From the NCBI GenBank assembly GCA_021325525.1, contig JAJPHB010000039.1:1-51607 (forward strand): DNA of 51,607 nt. Direction: 5' to 3'. How positions within the stretch are numbered: the stretch's first letter is position 1; the number at the start of each line of letters is the position of its first letter. The position numbers were made by a program, and so were the translations under genes. The notes below the pieces were generated by a model. It did no database searches. It was not told the origin of the DNA and worked only from the letters and a program-made list of their open reading frames with translations. The DNA comes from Alphaproteobacteria bacterium (lineage in GTDB: Bacteria > Pseudomonadota > Alphaproteobacteria > ATCC43930 > CGMCC-115725). Below, piece after piece: positions 14,347-24,453 of the stretch.

Positions 14347-17067
14347 ATGAATATCGTCGTCGTCGAGTCGCCCGCCAAGGCAAAGACCATCAACAAATAT
14401 CTGGGCCCCGACTACCGGGTGCTGGCGAGCTACGGCCACGTCCGCGATCTGCCGGCGAAGGACGGCTCGGTGCGGCCCGACGAGGATTTCTCGATGTCCT
14501 GGGAGGTGGACGCCAAGGGCGAGAAGCGCCTCAAGGAGATCCTTGCCGCAGTCCGCGGCGCCGACCAGCTCTTCCTTGCGACCGACCCCGACCGCGAAGG
14601 CGAAGCGATCTCCTGGCACGTCCAGGAGGTCCTGCGGCAACGCCGGGCCTTGCGCGACGTCGACGTGAAGCGCGTCGTCTTCAATGAAGTGACCAAGAAC
14701 GCCGTGCTCGACGCCTTCCGCCATCCGCGCGAGCTAAACCGCGAGCTCGTCGAGGCGTATCTCGCGCGACGCGCTCTCGACTATCTCGTCGGCTTCACCC
14801 TCTCGCCGGTCCTCTGGCGGAAGCTCCCGGGGAGCCGTTCGGCGGGCCGCGTGCAGTCCGTGGCGCTGCGCCTCATCTGCGAGCGCGAAGCCGAGATCGA
14901 GGCGTTCAAGCCGCGCGAATACTGGTCGATCGAAGCCGAGTTCCGCACGCCGGCCGGCCACAGCTTCACGGCGCGGCTGACGCATCTCGGCGGCCAGCGG
15001 CTCGACAAATTCGCCCTCGCCACCGAGGCCGAGGCGCGGCGCGCCGCCGAGACCATTGCGAGGACCGCCGGCTTCGCCGTAGCCGAGATCGAGAAGAAGC
15101 AGGTGAAGCGGCATCCGCAGCCTCCCTTCACCACCTCGACGCTGCAGCAGGAGGCCTCGCGCAAACTGGGCTTCGGCGCCAGCCGCACGATGAGTCTCGC
15201 GCAGCGCCTCTACGAAGGCGTCGATATCGGCGGCGAGACGGTCGGCCTCATCACCTACATGCGGACGGACGGCGTTTCTCTCTCGGACGAGGCCATCGCC
15301 GCCGTGCGCCATCTCGTCGAAGGGGATTATGGCCGCGAATACCGGCCGGCGCAGCCTCGGATGTATAAGAGCGCGGCGAAGAACGCGCAGGAAGCGCATG
15401 AGGCGATCCGGCCGACGGAGTTCGCGCGGCGGCCCGACACTCTGGCTCGTGCGCTCGAGCCTGATCAGCATCGCCTCTATGAACTCATTTGGAAGCGCGC
15501 CGTGGCAAGCCAGATGGAGTCGGCCCGCCTCGACCAGGTGGCGGTCGATATCACCTCGACCGACCGGCAGATCGTCTTCCGGGCGACGGGCTCGGTCGTC
15601 GCTTTTGACGGGTTTCTGAAGCTCTATCACGAGGACCGCGACGACCCCGAGGAGGATGACGAGAACCGCCGCCTTCCCGCGATGCAGCGCGGCGAGGCGC
15701 TGCAGCGCGGCGCCGTCAAGCCTGAGCAGCATTTCACCCAGCCGCCGCCGCGCTACAGCGAGGCGAGCCTCGTCAAAAAGCTGGAGGAGCTCGGCATCGG
15801 CCGGCCCTCGACCTACGCCTCGATCATCCAGGTCCTGCAGGACCGCAGCTATGTCCGTCTCGAGAAGAAGCGCTTCATCCCGGAGGATCGCGGCCGCCTC
15901 GTCACCGCTTTCCTCACCTCCTTCTTCGAACGCCTCGTGCAATACAATTTCACGGCCGAACTCGAAAACCAGCTCGACGACATCTCGGGCGGCCGCAGCG
16001 ATTGGAAGGCCGTCCTGCGCGATTTCTGGCGGCAATTCTCCGCGGCGATCGACGGCACGAAGGACCTGACGATCTCACAGGTGATTGCCGCGCTCGACGA
16101 AGAGCTTGGCCCGCATTTCTTCCCGGGCGACGGCAGCGGCCGCGACCCGCGCCTCTGCCCCGGCTGCAACGCCGGGCGGCTCAGCCTGAAGCTCGGCAAG
16201 TTCGGCGCCTTCATCGGCTGCTCCAACTACCCCGAATGCCGCTACACCCGCCCGCTCGCGGTCGAGGGCGCCGGCAATGGCGAAAATGGCGAAAGCGCCG
16301 ATGCCGGGCCGCGCCAGCTCGGCATCGACCCTGCGAGCGACCAGCCGGTCAGCGTCCGCAAGGGCCCCTACGGCCACTATGTCCAGCTCGGCGAGGGCGA
16401 AAACGGCGAGAAGCCCAAGCGCGTCTCGCTGCCGCGCGGCATGCGGCCCGGCGAGATCGATCTCGAAACCGCCCTGCGCCTCCTCGCCTTGCCGCGCGAG
16501 ATCGGCCGCCATCCCGAAAGCGGCGAGCCGATCGTCGCCGGCATCGGCCGGTTCGGTCCCTATGTCAAGCACGGCTCGACCTTCAAATCCCTCGCCGTCG
16601 ATGACGACGTCCTGACGATCGGCCTCAATCGCGCCGTCAGCCTCCTCGCCGAGCCGGGCAAGGGCCGTCGCGCGGCGCCGACGCCGCTGCGCGAGCTCGG
16701 GCCGCATCCGGCCGATGCGCAGCCCGTGGCGCTCTTCCGCGGCCGCTACGGACCTTATGTCAGCCATGACGGGCTGATCGCCTCGCTGCCGAAGGCGCTG
16801 GCGCCAGAACACGTCACACTCGAGGAGGCCGTCGCGCTTCTGGCGGCGCAAGAAGCGAAGGGCAAGAAACGGCGCAGCAAGAAAGCGGCGGCGAAGGCGG
16901 CGCGTCCTCGTGCCGCCGCCAGAACCGAGGAGCCCGCCGACGACGCGAGAGCCGGCAAGATCAGCCGCCGAGGGAAGTCGGCAAAAGCCGGCGCGCCGCC
17001 CGCATCCAAGCGCGCCGGCGGCAAGCGCGCTGCCAAGGGGGCGAGCAAGCCGGCGGCGCCGAGCTGA
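14347..17067 (+). CDS. topA: DNA topoisomerase I
   Basis: The protein has 906 residues from ATG 14347. The Toprim domain opens with VVVESPAKAKTINKYLG and has the acidic triad in FLATDPDREGEAISWH. The catalytic tyrosine is Tyr304 in LITYMRTDG. After the core there is one four-cysteine zinc ribbon (CPGC ... GCSNYPEC) and several topo-C repeats (RKGPYGHYVQLGEG, GRFGPYVKHGSTFKSL, FRGRYGPYVSHDG). The final 60 residues are rich in Lys, Arg and Ala and probably bind DNA. It relaxes negative supercoils. The stop is 4 bp before rnr. Confidence 0.97.
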   Translation: MNIVVVESPAKAKTINKYLGPDYRVLASYGHVRDLPAKDGSVRPDEDFSMSWEVDAKGEKRLKEILAAVRGADQLFLATDPDREGEAISWHVQEVLRQRRALRDVDVKRVVFNEVTKNAVLDAFRHPRELNRELVEAYLARRALDYLVGFTLSPVLWRKLPGSRSAGRVQSVALRLICEREAEIEAFKPREYWSIEAEFRTPAGHSFTARLTHLGGQRLDKFALATEAEARRAAETIARTAGFAVAEIEKKQVKRHPQPPFTTSTLQQEASRKLGFGASRTMSLAQRLYEGVDIGGETVGLITYMRTDGVSLSDEAIAAVRHLVEGDYGREYRPAQPRMYKSAAKNAQEAHEAIRPTEFARRPDTLARALEPDQHRLYELIWKRAVASQMESARLDQVAVDITSTDRQIVFRATGSVVAFDGFLKLYHEDRDDPEEDDENRRLPAMQRGEALQRGAVKPEQHFTQPPPRYSEASLVKKLEELGIGRPSTYASIIQVLQDRSYVRLEKKRFIPEDRGRLVTAFLTSFFERLVQYNFTAELENQLDDISGGRSDWKAVLRDFWRQFSAAIDGTKDLTISQVIAALDEELGPHFFPGDGSGRDPRLCPGCNAGRLSLKLGKFGAFIGCSNYPECRYTRPLAVEGAGNGENGESADAGPRQLGIDPASDQPVSVRKGPYGHYVQLGEGENGEKPKRVSLPRGMRPGEIDLETALRLLALPREIGRHPESGEPIVAGIGRFGPYVKHGSTFKSLAVDDDVLTIGLNRAVSLLAEPGKGRRAAPTPLRELGPHPADAQPVALFRGRYGPYVSHDGLIASLPKALAPEHVTLEEAVALLAAQEAKGKKRRSKKAAAKAARPRAAARTEEPADDARAGKISRRGKSAKAGAPPASKRAGGKRAAKGASKPAAPS

Positions 17068-17071
17068 GGTC

Positions 17072-19336
17072 ATGGCGAAGCGCGGCTCACGCGGCCTGCC
17101 GAGCCGCAAGGAAATCCTCGATTTCATCGCGACGAGCCCTACTCCGGTCGGCAAGCGCGAGATCGCGCGCGCCTTCAAAGTGGCGCCGGCCGACCGCGTC
17201 GCGCTGAAGGGCCTCATCAAGGAGATCGAGCGATCGGGCGAGGCCGAGCGCGGACCGAAGCGCCGGCTCGCCGTTGCCGGCAAGCTCCCCGAGATCGCCG
17301 TCATCGAGGTCATCGCCATCGATCTCGACGGCGAGGCGACGGCGCGACCGGTCGCCTGGCCGCCCGGCGAGCCCGTACCGAGGATCGTTGTCGCCGAGAA
17401 CCGCCTCGGCGGCGACGAGGTCGGGCAGCGCGCCGTCGCGCGCCTCGCGCGCCTTCCGGAAGGTGGCTACGAAGCGCGGATCATCCGCCTCCTCTCCGGC
17501 ACCGCCGAGCGCGTCCTCGGCGTCTTCCGCCGCCACGGCGCAGGCGGGCGCATCGAGCCGACCGACCGGAAGCTCAAGAGCGAATACGGCGTCACCCTCG
17601 CCGAGAGCGGAGATGCCGGAGACGGCGAGCTCGTCCTCGCAGAGGTGACGGCGGCGAGGCGTTTCGGTCTTCCCCAGGCGCGGATCATCGAGCGGCTCGG
17701 CGACACCGCCGACCCGCGCACGATCAGCCTCATTGCGATCCACACTCACGACATCCCGACGACCTTCTCGCCCGAGGCGCTGGCGCAAGCCGCCGCGGCA
17801 AAACCGGTGAAGCTCGCAGGCCGCACGGATTTGCGCGCGATCCCGCTGGTCACGATCGACGGCGCCGATGCCCGCGATTTTGACGACGCAGTCTGGGCCG
17901 CGCCCGACGACGACCCGGCCAATCCCGGGGGCTGGCATATTCTCGTGGCCATCGCGGATGTCGCCTGGTATGTGCGCCCGGGCGATCCGCTCGACAGGGC
18001 CGCCGCCGAGCGCGGCAATTCGGTCTATTTTCCCGACCGCGTCGTGCCGATGCTGCCGGAGGCGCTCTCGAACGAGCTCTGCTCGCTGAAGCCGGGCATG
18101 CCGCGCGCCTGCATCGCCGTCCATATCTGGCTCGATGCCACGGGCCGCAAGCTCCGCCACCATTTCGAGCGCGGGCTGATGCGCTCGGCGGCTCGCCTCA
18201 CCTACGAGGAGGTTCAAGCGGCGCATGACGGCCGGCCGGGGGCCAAGACGGCGCCGCTCGTCGCCGGCGTCATCGCACCGCTTTACGGCGCTTATGCCGC
18301 GCTGGAGGCGGCGCGGCGCCGGCGCGGAACCCTCGACCTCGATCTGCCCGAGCGACGGGTGGTTCTCGGTGCCGACGGGCGCGTCGCGCGGATAGAGGCG
18401 CGGCAGCGGCTCGACAGTCACCGCCTCATCGAGGAATTCATGATCGCGGCCAACGTCGCGGCGGCGGAAACGCTGGAGCGCATGCGGCAACCTTGCATGT
18501 ATCGCGTCCATGACGCGCCCGACCCGGCGAAGCTCGACGCGCTGCGCGACTTCCTGATCGGACTCGAAGACAAGGGCCTGCGTCTCGCCAAGGGCCAGGC
18601 GGTGAAGCCGCGCCATTTCACCCAGCTCCTCGAACGAGCGGCCGACTCGCCCTATGCGACGCTCATCAACGAGCTCGTCCTGCGCAGCCAGGCGCAGGCC
18701 GCCTACAGTCCGGAGAATCTCGGGCATTTCGGCCTCGCCCTGCGCCGTTATGCCCATTTCACCTCGCCGATCCGCCGCTACGCCGATCTCCTCGTCCATC
18801 GCGCGCTCATCGCCGGGCACAACGCCGCCGGGACGCCTTTCGGCGAAGGAGGGCTGCCTGCGACGGACCCGGCCGCTTTCGCCGAGACGGGAGCGCATAT
18901 TTCGCGGACCGAGCGCCGCGCCGCGGCCGCCGAGCGCAGCGCCACCGACCGCTACACGGCCGCCTATCTCGCCCATCGCATCGGCGCGACCTTCCATGGT
19001 CGCGTCAACGGCGTCACCCGTTTCGGGCTCTTCGTGACGCTCGACGAGAGCGGCGCCGACGGTTTGCTGCCGATGCGCAACCTTCCCGGCGATTTTTACC
19101 TTCACGAGGAAGCCCAGCACCGCCTCGTCGGCCGGCGCACCGGCCGCGTTTTCCGCCTGGGCGACGCCCTCGATGTTCGATTGGAGGCGGCGGATTGGGT
19201 CACGGGCGGGCTCGTCCTGGCGCTTGCGATGGGCGAGCGCGCCGGCGCAGTCTCGCCGCATCCGCCCATCCGCCGCGGACGGGATTCCACGGCCGAGCGA
19301 CGGCGGGCGCCGCGGCCGCGCATGCGGCGCCGCTGA
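17072..19336 (+). CDS. rnr: Ribonuclease R
   Basis: The protein has 754 residues from ATG 17072. It has an N-terminal winged-helix region (SRKEILDFIATSPTPVGKRE), cold-shock domains, the RNB domain and a C-terminal S1 domain (about 640-715, ATFHGRVNGVTRFGLFV). The RNB metal site reads IDGADARDFDDAV, giving Asp263, Asp269, Asp271 and Asp272. This 3'-to-5' exonuclease degrades structured RNA, including rRNA and mRNA decay products. It is translated directly after topA with a 4-bp gap. An upstream in-frame start (16910) lies inside topA and was rejected. Confidence 0.97.
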   Translation: MAKRGSRGLPSRKEILDFIATSPTPVGKREIARAFKVAPADRVALKGLIKEIERSGEAERGPKRRLAVAGKLPEIAVIEVIAIDLDGEATARPVAWPPGEPVPRIVVAENRLGGDEVGQRAVARLARLPEGGYEARIIRLLSGTAERVLGVFRRHGAGGRIEPTDRKLKSEYGVTLAESGDAGDGELVLAEVTAARRFGLPQARIIERLGDTADPRTISLIAIHTHDIPTTFSPEALAQAAAAKPVKLAGRTDLRAIPLVTIDGADARDFDDAVWAAPDDDPANPGGWHILVAIADVAWYVRPGDPLDRAAAERGNSVYFPDRVVPMLPEALSNELCSLKPGMPRACIAVHIWLDATGRKLRHHFERGLMRSAARLTYEEVQAAHDGRPGAKTAPLVAGVIAPLYGAYAALEAARRRRGTLDLDLPERRVVLGADGRVARIEARQRLDSHRLIEEFMIAANVAAAETLERMRQPCMYRVHDAPDPAKLDALRDFLIGLEDKGLRLAKGQAVKPRHFTQLLERAADSPYATLINELVLRSQAQAAYSPENLGHFGLALRRYAHFTSPIRRYADLLVHRALIAGHNAAGTPFGEGGLPATDPAAFAETGAHISRTERRAAAAERSATDRYTAAYLAHRIGATFHGRVNGVTRFGLFVTLDESGADGLLPMRNLPGDFYLHEEAQHRLVGRRTGRVFRLGDALDVRLEAADWVTGGLVLALAMGERAGAVSPHPPIRRGRDSTAERRRAPRPRMRRR

Positions 19337-19461
19337 TCCCGGGATCGGAGCCATCATTTTCGCCCTGCGAGTGAGCAAAGCACGAGTTTCTTGCTTGCCA
19401 GGGAAGCTGGCCTTGGCTCATCCTCGCGCGCCGCACCCTACTCTCGTCGTTCTTTCCCGCG

Positions 19462-21039
19462 ATGCTCCACTCGACGCCGATATCGAGGCTTCGTGCCTGG
19501 TGGCGAAGAGCGCCGCCGCTCGCGCTGCGGCGCTGCCGATCGTTCATCCTGCTCGTGGCGCTCGCCGGTTGCGTTGCGGCGCAACCGGTCGCGGAGGATG
19601 GCGAGACCAGCCGGCTGTTCACTCGGGGCTATCAGGAGGTGATGGATTACTACATCGCGCCCGTCACCGCGCGCGAAGCCGCGCTTGCCGCGCTGAGCCG
19701 CCTTCCGGCGCTGGCGAGCGGCCTTGCCGTCGTGGCGCGAGGCGGCGATGTCGTCCTTGCCGAGGCAGGCACTCCGCTCGCGCATTATGCCGCCCCCGCG
19801 GACCGTGACGCGCCGGGTTGGGGCGCGCTCACCGCGGCCGTCCTCCGGGATGCGAGGGCGCATTCGCGCGATCTCGCCGCAACCTCGCGCGAGCGCATCG
19901 AGCAGGGCCTCTTCGCCGGCCTCACCGCCTCCCTCGACCGTTTCTCGGTTTATTGGGCGCCGGACACGGCGCATGAAATGCGGGCAGCGCGCGAAGGCTT
20001 CGACGGCATCGGGATCACCATCGATACCAGGGCCGAGCCGGCGCGCGTTTCCTCCCTGGTGCCGGACGGCCCGGCCGAACGCGCGGGGCTCGCCGTTGAC
20101 GATCGGATCCTCGCGATCGATGGCGCGCCGGCCGCCGCGATGGCACGGGAAGAAATCGTGCGGCGGCTGCGCGGACCGGCTGACAGCCGCGTCGAGCTCA
20201 CGGTTGCGCGGAGCGGTGTCGCCGAGGCGCTGAAGCTGACGATAACGCGCGCCTATGTCGTTGTGCCGACGGTGACGGCGCGGCGCGATGGGGCGCTCGC
20301 GGTCTTCCGCATCTCCGGCTTCAACCAGCATACCGCCGACAGCCTCCGCCAAGCCTTCGTCAAGCTGCGCCGGGAGATGCGCGACGGGTTGCGCGGCATC
20401 GTTCTGGATCTGCGCGACAATCCGGGCGGGCTTCTCGATCAGGGAGTCGCCGTCGCCGATCTCTTCATGACCGGCGGGCGCATCGTCGCCACGGTCGGTC
20501 GCAGCCCGGGCAGCAATCAGGAATTCGATGCTTCGCCCGGTGATCTGGCGCTCGGGCTGCCGATCGCCGTCATCGTCAATGGCGGATCCGCATCCTCGGC
20601 CGAGATCGTCGCCGCGGCGCTCCAGGACTCGGGCCGCGCCGTCGTCGTCGGCACCTCCTCCTACGGTAAGGGGACGGTGCAGACGGTGCTGTCCTTGCCG
20701 AACGAAGGCGAGCTGTGGCTGACCTGGGCGCGCCTCGTGACGCCCGGGGGCTACCTGCTGCAGGAGCACGGCGTCGTGCCGGCGGTGTGCACGCTTGGCG
20801 CGGAGACCGAGGCGCTTCCCGCCATCCTGCGCCGCAGCGCCGCAGGCGAGCCGCGCGCCGGTCTCGACGAGGCGGGCTGGTCGCGGCTGCGGCGCGGCTG
20901 CCCCGGCGAGACGGCCGAGCACAAGGTCGATTTGGAGGCGGCGGAGCGCGTTGTCTCCGACCGGGCCCTCTACGCCCGTCTCATTCCCGCCGAACCGACC
21001 GCGCTCGCCGCCAAGCCGTCGCCAGGCCCGCAGCAATGA
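19462..21039 (+). CDS. S41 family carboxy-terminal processing protease (lipoprotein)
   Basis: The protein has 525 residues. A hydrophobic leader ends in the lipobox LALAGC-like stretch VALAGCVA, so it is probably a lipoprotein. It contains an N-terminal helical region, a PDZ domain (about 170-255, GIGITIDTRAEPARVSSLVP) and an S41 peptidase domain with ALAVFRISGFNQ, DLRDNPGGLLDQ, GGSASSAE and SYGKGTVQT. The catalytic Ser-Lys pair is Ser378 and Lys403, with the spacing of 25 seen in CtpA/Prc. These enzymes trim or degrade periplasmic proteins from the C-terminus. The C-terminal part is longer than in many CtpA proteins. Substrates are unknown. Confidence 0.92.
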   Translation: MLHSTPISRLRAWWRRAPPLALRRCRSFILLVALAGCVAAQPVAEDGETSRLFTRGYQEVMDYYIAPVTAREAALAALSRLPALASGLAVVARGGDVVLAEAGTPLAHYAAPADRDAPGWGALTAAVLRDARAHSRDLAATSRERIEQGLFAGLTASLDRFSVYWAPDTAHEMRAAREGFDGIGITIDTRAEPARVSSLVPDGPAERAGLAVDDRILAIDGAPAAAMAREEIVRRLRGPADSRVELTVARSGVAEALKLTITRAYVVVPTVTARRDGALAVFRISGFNQHTADSLRQAFVKLRREMRDGLRGIVLDLRDNPGGLLDQGVAVADLFMTGGRIVATVGRSPGSNQEFDASPGDLALGLPIAVIVNGGSASSAEIVAAALQDSGRAVVVGTSSYGKGTVQTVLSLPNEGELWLTWARLVTPGGYLLQEHGVVPAVCTLGAETEALPAILRRSAAGEPRAGLDEAGWSRLRRGCPGETAEHKVDLEAAERVVSDRALYARLIPAEPTALAAKPSPGPQQ

Positions 21040-21052
21040 GAGGACAAGAATA

Positions 21053-21079
21053 AGCGGAGATGAGCGGAGATGAGCGGAG
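21053..21079 (+). repeat. Short tandem repeat, 10-bp unit, about 2.7 copies
   Basis: The unit AGCGGAGATG occurs at 21053-21062 and 21063-21072, and a third partial copy follows. It lies 10 bp upstream of the rpmG -35 box and just after the S41 protease stop. Copy number could vary by slippage. Confidence 0.75.
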
Positions 21080-21088
21080 GGGCGACAC

Positions 21089-21116
21089 TTGACAGGGTGG
21101 TCGCGGCGGCTATTCT
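21089..21116 (+). promoter_or_regulatory. rpmG promoter
   Basis: A perfect TTGACA (21089-21094), a 16-bp spacer and TATTCT (21111-21116) form a strong sigma-70-type promoter. It would start transcription about 30 bases before the rpmG ATG at 21153, as expected for a ribosomal protein gene. Confidence 0.7.
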
Positions 21117-21152
21117 CCGCGCCTCCCACTGATCGCACCGCGGGCGCCCGCC

Positions 21153-21320
21153 ATGGCCAAGAGCAACACTGTCCTCATCAAGCTCGTCAGCACCGCCGAT
21201 ACGGGCTATTATTACGTCACGAAAAAGAATCCGCGCACGAAGACGGAAAAGCTCGAGCTGAAAAAGTACGATCCGGTGGCGCGCAAGCACGTCGCTTTCA
21301 AGGAAGCGAAGATCAAATAG
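21153..21320 (+). CDS. rpmG: 50S ribosomal protein L33
   Basis: The protein has 55 residues from ATG 21153 to TAG 21320. The sequence [20 protein letters not shown], then [21 protein letters not shown], is a standard alphaproteobacterial L33. It has no cysteine, so it is the zinc-independent form. L33 sits near the E site of the large ribosomal subunit. It has its own promoter and is followed by a strong hairpin. It is convergent with pleD. Confidence 0.96.
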   Translation: MAKSNTVLIKLVSTADTGYYYVTKKNPRTKTEKLELKKYDPVARKHVAFKEAKIK

Positions 21321-21349
21321 CAGAGCCTGGCGCGGAGCCGCCGGCTCTG
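21321..21349. terminator. Hairpin between rpmG and pleD
   Basis: CAGAGCC (21321-21327) pairs with GGCTCTG (21343-21349). Beyond a bulged T at 21328 the inner GGCG (21329-21332) pairs with CGCC (21339-21342), giving an 11-bp stem with a 6-base loop. It begins directly after the rpmG stop. No long T tract follows, so Rho-independent release may be weak; it could protect 3' ends of both convergent messages. Confidence 0.6.
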
Positions 21350-21371
21350 GGCCGCGGGCGCCGTCGGCGGC

Positions 21372-22790
<1,419 letters not shown>

Positions 22791-22795
22791 CGCCG

Positions 22796-23203
22796 TCAGC
22801 TCAAGAAGCGCTCGACCGTCTCCAGGAAGTTGGCGACGGAGATCGGCTTCGCGATGTAAGCCTCGCAACCGCCTTCGCGGATCTTCTCTTCGTCGCCCTT
22901 CATCGCGAAGGCCGTCACCGCGATGATCGGGATCGAGCGCAGATCGTCATCCTCCTTGATCCATTTGGTGACCTCCAGGCCCGAGACCTCGGGAAGCTGG
23001 ATGTCCATGAGGATCAGATCCGGCCGATGATGGCGCGCCAGCTTCAGCGCCTCCATTCCGTCCTTGGTCTGCAAGGTGTCATAGCCATGGGCTTCGAGGA
23101 GATCGTGGAAGAGCTTCATGTTGAGCTCGTTGTCCTCCACGATCAGCACCGTCTTCGGCTCGGCGCGGTCTTCCTGCGGCTGAAGGCTTTGGTTGGGGTG
23201 CAT
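22796..23203 (-). CDS. divK: Single-domain response regulator DivK
   Basis: The protein has 135 residues from ATG 23203. It is a lone receiver domain: [19 protein letters not shown], phospho-acceptor Asp67 in [16 protein letters not shown], Thr in [11 protein letters not shown] and Lys in YIAKPISV. There is no output domain. DivK in Caulobacter-like bacteria relays phosphate signals that end in control of CtrA. Location directly before pleD supports the assignment. The first 18 residues, rich in Gln and Glu, are an extension compared with the roughly 125-residue family norm, and a start at 23284 would extend it further without support. Confidence 0.93.
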   Translation of the reverse strand: MHPNQSLQPQEDRAEPKTVLIVEDNELNMKLFHDLLEAHGYDTLQTKDGMEALKLARHHRPDLILMDIQLPEVSGLEVTKWIKEDDDLRSIPIIAVTAFAMKGDEEKIREGGCEAYIAKPISVANFLETVERFLS

Positions 23204-23511
23204 GCTCCGCCCGTCGCTTGACACACGCTGAATGGTTCGGCGATCCCCGCGACATGACGGAGGGGGATACCCCAATTCCGACACTTGACGAGTGATCCAG
23301 CCAACGTTCTAAGGCAGCATTGTTAATAATCCGTAACCATCGCGGGTATGGGGGCGCGAAATTTCTCAAGCAGATCGGCAGCCTCGCCGGCAGCCTTCCA
23401 GCGGCCCGTCAGAAAGCGCGCCGCGAGGATCGCCGAGCGCGCTTTCGGCCGTATCGGCACCGGTCTATGATCGGCTGAGCGGCGCCGGGACAACAGTGGT
23501 CCTGTCCGGGA
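23204..23511. other. 308-bp divergent intergenic region
   Basis: This region separates divK (minus) from the ROK kinase (plus). On the plus strand TTTCGG (23443-23448), 17 bp and TATGAT (23466-23471) make a fair promoter for the kinase. Near 23323-23337 the minus strand reads GTTACGGATTATTAAC, a TTAAC-containing AT-rich island that could hold the divK promoter or an imperfect CtrA site. I see no convincing small gene. Confidence 0.5.
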
Positions 23512-24453
23512 ATGGCGCCCTCTTCCGATGGCGGATGGAAGCCTGACGTGCGCATCGGCGTCGATCTCGGCGGCACCAAGATCGAGATAGCGGCAATCGG
23601 CAACGGCGGGATCCTCGCCCGCCGCCGGATCGCGACGCCGCCGGGCGATTATGCCGGCATCGTCCTTGCCATACGCGACCTCGTCGCCGGCATCGAGGCG
23701 GCGACTGGGCGGCGCGGCACAGTCGGTGTCGCCATGCCGGGCGCGATCTCGCCGGCGACGGGGCTCGTCAAGAATTCGAACTCGACCTGCCTCAATGGCC
23801 GCCCCTTCGACCGCGACCTCTCGGCAGCGCTCGGCCGGCCGGTGCGCGTCGCCAATGACGCCAACTGCTTTGCCCTGTCCGAAGCCGTCGACGGGGCAGG
23901 TGCCGGCGCCGAGACGGTGTTCGGCGTCATCCTCGGCACGGGCGTCGGAGGCGGCATCGTCGTCGGCGGCCGCCTTCTCAGCGGGCCCAACGCGATCGCC
24001 GGCGAATGGGGCCATAACCCGATTCCGTGGCCGCGGCCTGAAGAGTGGCCCGGCCCGCCCTGCTATTGCGGCCGCACCGGCTGCATCGAGACGCTTCTCT
24101 CCGGACCGGGCCTCGCGGCGGATTACCGCCGCGCTGCGGGCGCCGTGGCCGATGCCGAAGCCATCGCCGCCGCGGCGGCGGCCGGCGATGCGGCGGCAGC
24201 GGCCGCGATGCGCCGCTATGAGGACCGCCTCGCCCGCGCCCTCGCCGGCGTCGTCAACCTGCTCGATCCCGATGTCATCGTTCTTGGCGGCGGCCTGTCC
24301 CGCCTCGACCGCCTCTACGACGCAATTCCGCGGCGCTGGGCGAAACACATCTTCTCGGATGCGGTCTCGACCCGCCTCGTGCCGCCGCGGCACGGCGATG
24401 CGAGCGGGGTGCGCGGCGCCGCGTGGCTGTGGCCCGAGGAGGCGGCGTCGTGA
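23512..24453 (+). CDS. ROK family sugar kinase (fructokinase / N-acetylglucosamine kinase type)
   Basis: The protein has 313 residues from ATG 23512. The ATP loop VDLGGTKIE (17-25) and catalytic Asp in VANDANCFALSE are present. The ROK zinc site is complete, with the His of GEWGHNP and the cysteines of CYCGRTGCIE. The family phosphorylates hexoses such as fructose, glucose or N-acetylglucosamine in the cytoplasm. No sugar transporter or repressor lies beside it, so the substrate is not determined. It has no DNA-binding domain, so it is an enzyme and not a ROK repressor. The stop overlaps the dinB start as GTGA. Confidence 0.92.
   Translation: MAPSSDGGWKPDVRIGVDLGGTKIEIAAIGNGGILARRRIATPPGDYAGIVLAIRDLVAGIEAATGRRGTVGVAMPGAISPATGLVKNSNSTCLNGRPFDRDLSAALGRPVRVANDANCFALSEAVDGAGAGAETVFGVILGTGVGGGIVVGGRLLSGPNAIAGEWGHNPIPWPRPEEWPGPPCYCGRTGCIETLLSGPGLAADYRRAAGAVADAEAIAAAAAAGDAAAAAAMRRYEDRLARALAGVVNLLDPDVIVLGGGLSRLDRLYDAIPRRWAKHIFSDAVSTRLVPPRHGDASGVRGAAWLWPEEAAS

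Noticed and set aside
17087-19378. Very long open frame (763 codons) antisense to rnr
   Set aside because: It mirrors rnr codon by codon. GC-rich genes with strong third-position bias leave the antisense frame open, and the translation is low-complexity Arg/Glu/Ala without any family motif.
19438-21138. 566-codon open frame antisense to the S41 protease
   Set aside because: Same codon-bias shadow; the sense frame has a lipobox, PDZ and Ser-Lys dyad, while the antisense has no recognisable domain.
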